DNA of 5,919 nt from Methylococcaceae bacterium (lineage in GTDB: Bacteria > Pseudomonadota > Gammaproteobacteria > Methylococcales > Methylomonadaceae), in assembly GCA_947506075.1 (NCBI GenBank), contig CANNNN010000168.1:1-5919 (forward strand). Direction: 5' to 3'. Positions within the stretch are counted from its first letter, which is position 1; each line of letters opens with the position of its first letter. Below, in pieces: positions 5,419 to 5,919 of the stretch. The notes under the pieces were generated by a model, which had not been told where the DNA came from, made no database searches, and was given only the letters and a program-made list of their open reading frames with translations. Made by a program: the position numbers and the translations under genes.

Positions 5419-5919
5419 TTATGCTCCCTGCTCGGTTAGCATCGGAAATCCAAGCGATTCCCGGCGTTGGTAATAAACTTCGGCAACCGATTTGGCCATG
5501 TTTCTGACCCGTAACAGATAGCGCTGGCGCTCGGTAACCGAGATTGCGTGGCGCGCATCCAGCAGATTAAAGGCATGCGAGGCTTTTAGCACCATTTCAT
5601 AGGCCGGCAGCGGTAGATTCAAGGCTATCAGCTTGGTGCATTCCTGCTCGTAAGTGTCGAAACACTGGAACATGAATTCAACATTGGCATGATCGAAATT
5701 GTAGGCGGACATTTCCACTTCGTTCTGATGAAACACGTCGCCGTAGGTCACCGTGCCGTGCGGGCCTTTGGTCCAGACCAAGTCATAAACGCTCTTAACG
5801 CCCTGCAAATACATCGCGATGCGCTCCAGGCCGTAAGTGATTTCTCCGGTGACGGGGCGACATTCCAGGCCGCCGACTTGCTGGAAATAGGTAAACTGAG
5901 TCACTTCCATGCCGTTTAA
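5419..5919 (-). CDS. glyQ: Glycine--tRNA ligase alpha subunit, C-terminal part (runs off right edge)
   Basis: The last 166 codons of glyQ are present and continue past the right edge. The frame enters with LNGMEVTQFTYFQQVGGLEC, which matches the internal WLNGMEVTQ segment of E. coli GlyQ. The Met at 5908-5910 is therefore internal and not a start. GlyQ holds the class II catalytic core that activates glycine with ATP. Visible conserved parts include the GEITYGLERIAMYLQGV stretch, which belongs to that core, then GDVFHQNEVEMSAYNF, FNLLDARHAISVTERQRYLLR, and a C-terminal GFPM. Full-length GlyQ is about 300 residues, so slightly over half is seen. It ends in TAA one base before the glyS ATG. The glyS Shine-Dalgarno AGGGAG lies within the last codons of glyQ. 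This tight junction suits production of the two subunits in a fixed ratio. The operon promoter lies outside the window. Confidence 0.97.
   Translation of the reverse strand, partial: LNGMEVTQFTYFQQVGGLECRPVTGEITYGLERIAMYLQGVKSVYDLVWTKGPHGTVTYGDVFHQNEVEMSAYNFDHANVEFMFQCFDTYEQECTKLIALNLPLPAYEMVLKASHAFNLLDARHAISVTERQRYLLRVRNMAKSVAEVYYQRRESLGFPMLTEQGA

Noticed and set aside
5908..5910. Met codon as a possible glyQ start
   Set aside because: The frame continues upstream as LNG before this Met, matching the internal WLNGMEVTQ of GlyQ; the gene is cut by the window edge and does not start here.
5689..5919. 76-codon plus-strand frame opposite glyQ
   Set aside because: It is antisense to highly conserved GlyQ sequence.

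Overview
The window looks like chromosomal DNA from a gammaproteobacterium. The evidence is the glycyl-tRNA synthetase of the separate alpha/beta type, the block glyQ-glyS-gmhB-plsC as found in Pseudomonas and many other gammaproteobacteria, and protein segments that match that class closely. The intergenic repeats resemble ones I associate from memory with gammaproteobacterial methanotrophs (Methylococcales); that finer placement is a guess.

Layout from left to right. Positions 1-353 (minus) hold the first 117 codons of a Fic-family protein that runs off the left edge. Positions 354-853 are gene-free: a very AT-rich part (about 24% GC over 361-600), then a more balanced leader with small inverted repeats. 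Positions 854-1339 (plus) encode a YchJ-like (UPF0225) protein with SEC-C zinc motifs at both ends. The convergent gap 1340-1543 holds a 108-bp imperfect inverted repeat of a dispersed type. A small unrecognised lipoprotein gene follows (1544-1951, minus). Its promoter lies next to a GGCGAAAG-type repeat with a perfect 11-bp inverted repeat (2000-2063).

From 2068 to the right edge is a tight minus-strand operon, transcribed right to left. It runs glyQ (3' part only), then glyS after 1 nt, then gmhB after 4 nt, then a plsC-type acyltransferase that overlaps gmhB by 38 nt. GlyQ and GlyS are the two subunits of glycyl-tRNA synthetase. GmhB makes heptose 1-phosphate for the LPS inner core. The acyltransferase acts in phospholipid or lipid A-related acyl metabolism. 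The operon thus joins translation to cell-envelope synthesis.

The most notable observation is a near-perfect 25-bp palindrome (11-bp arms, 3-nt loop) inside glyS at 3852-3876. It has the CGTTCCCA...TGGGAACG form of a dispersed repeat usually seen between genes. It is read in frame as residues 514-522, where GlyS appears about 7 residues longer than E. coli GlyS. This resembles the in-frame palindromic elements of Rickettsia. I see no RNA genes, CRISPR array, insertion sequence or origin.
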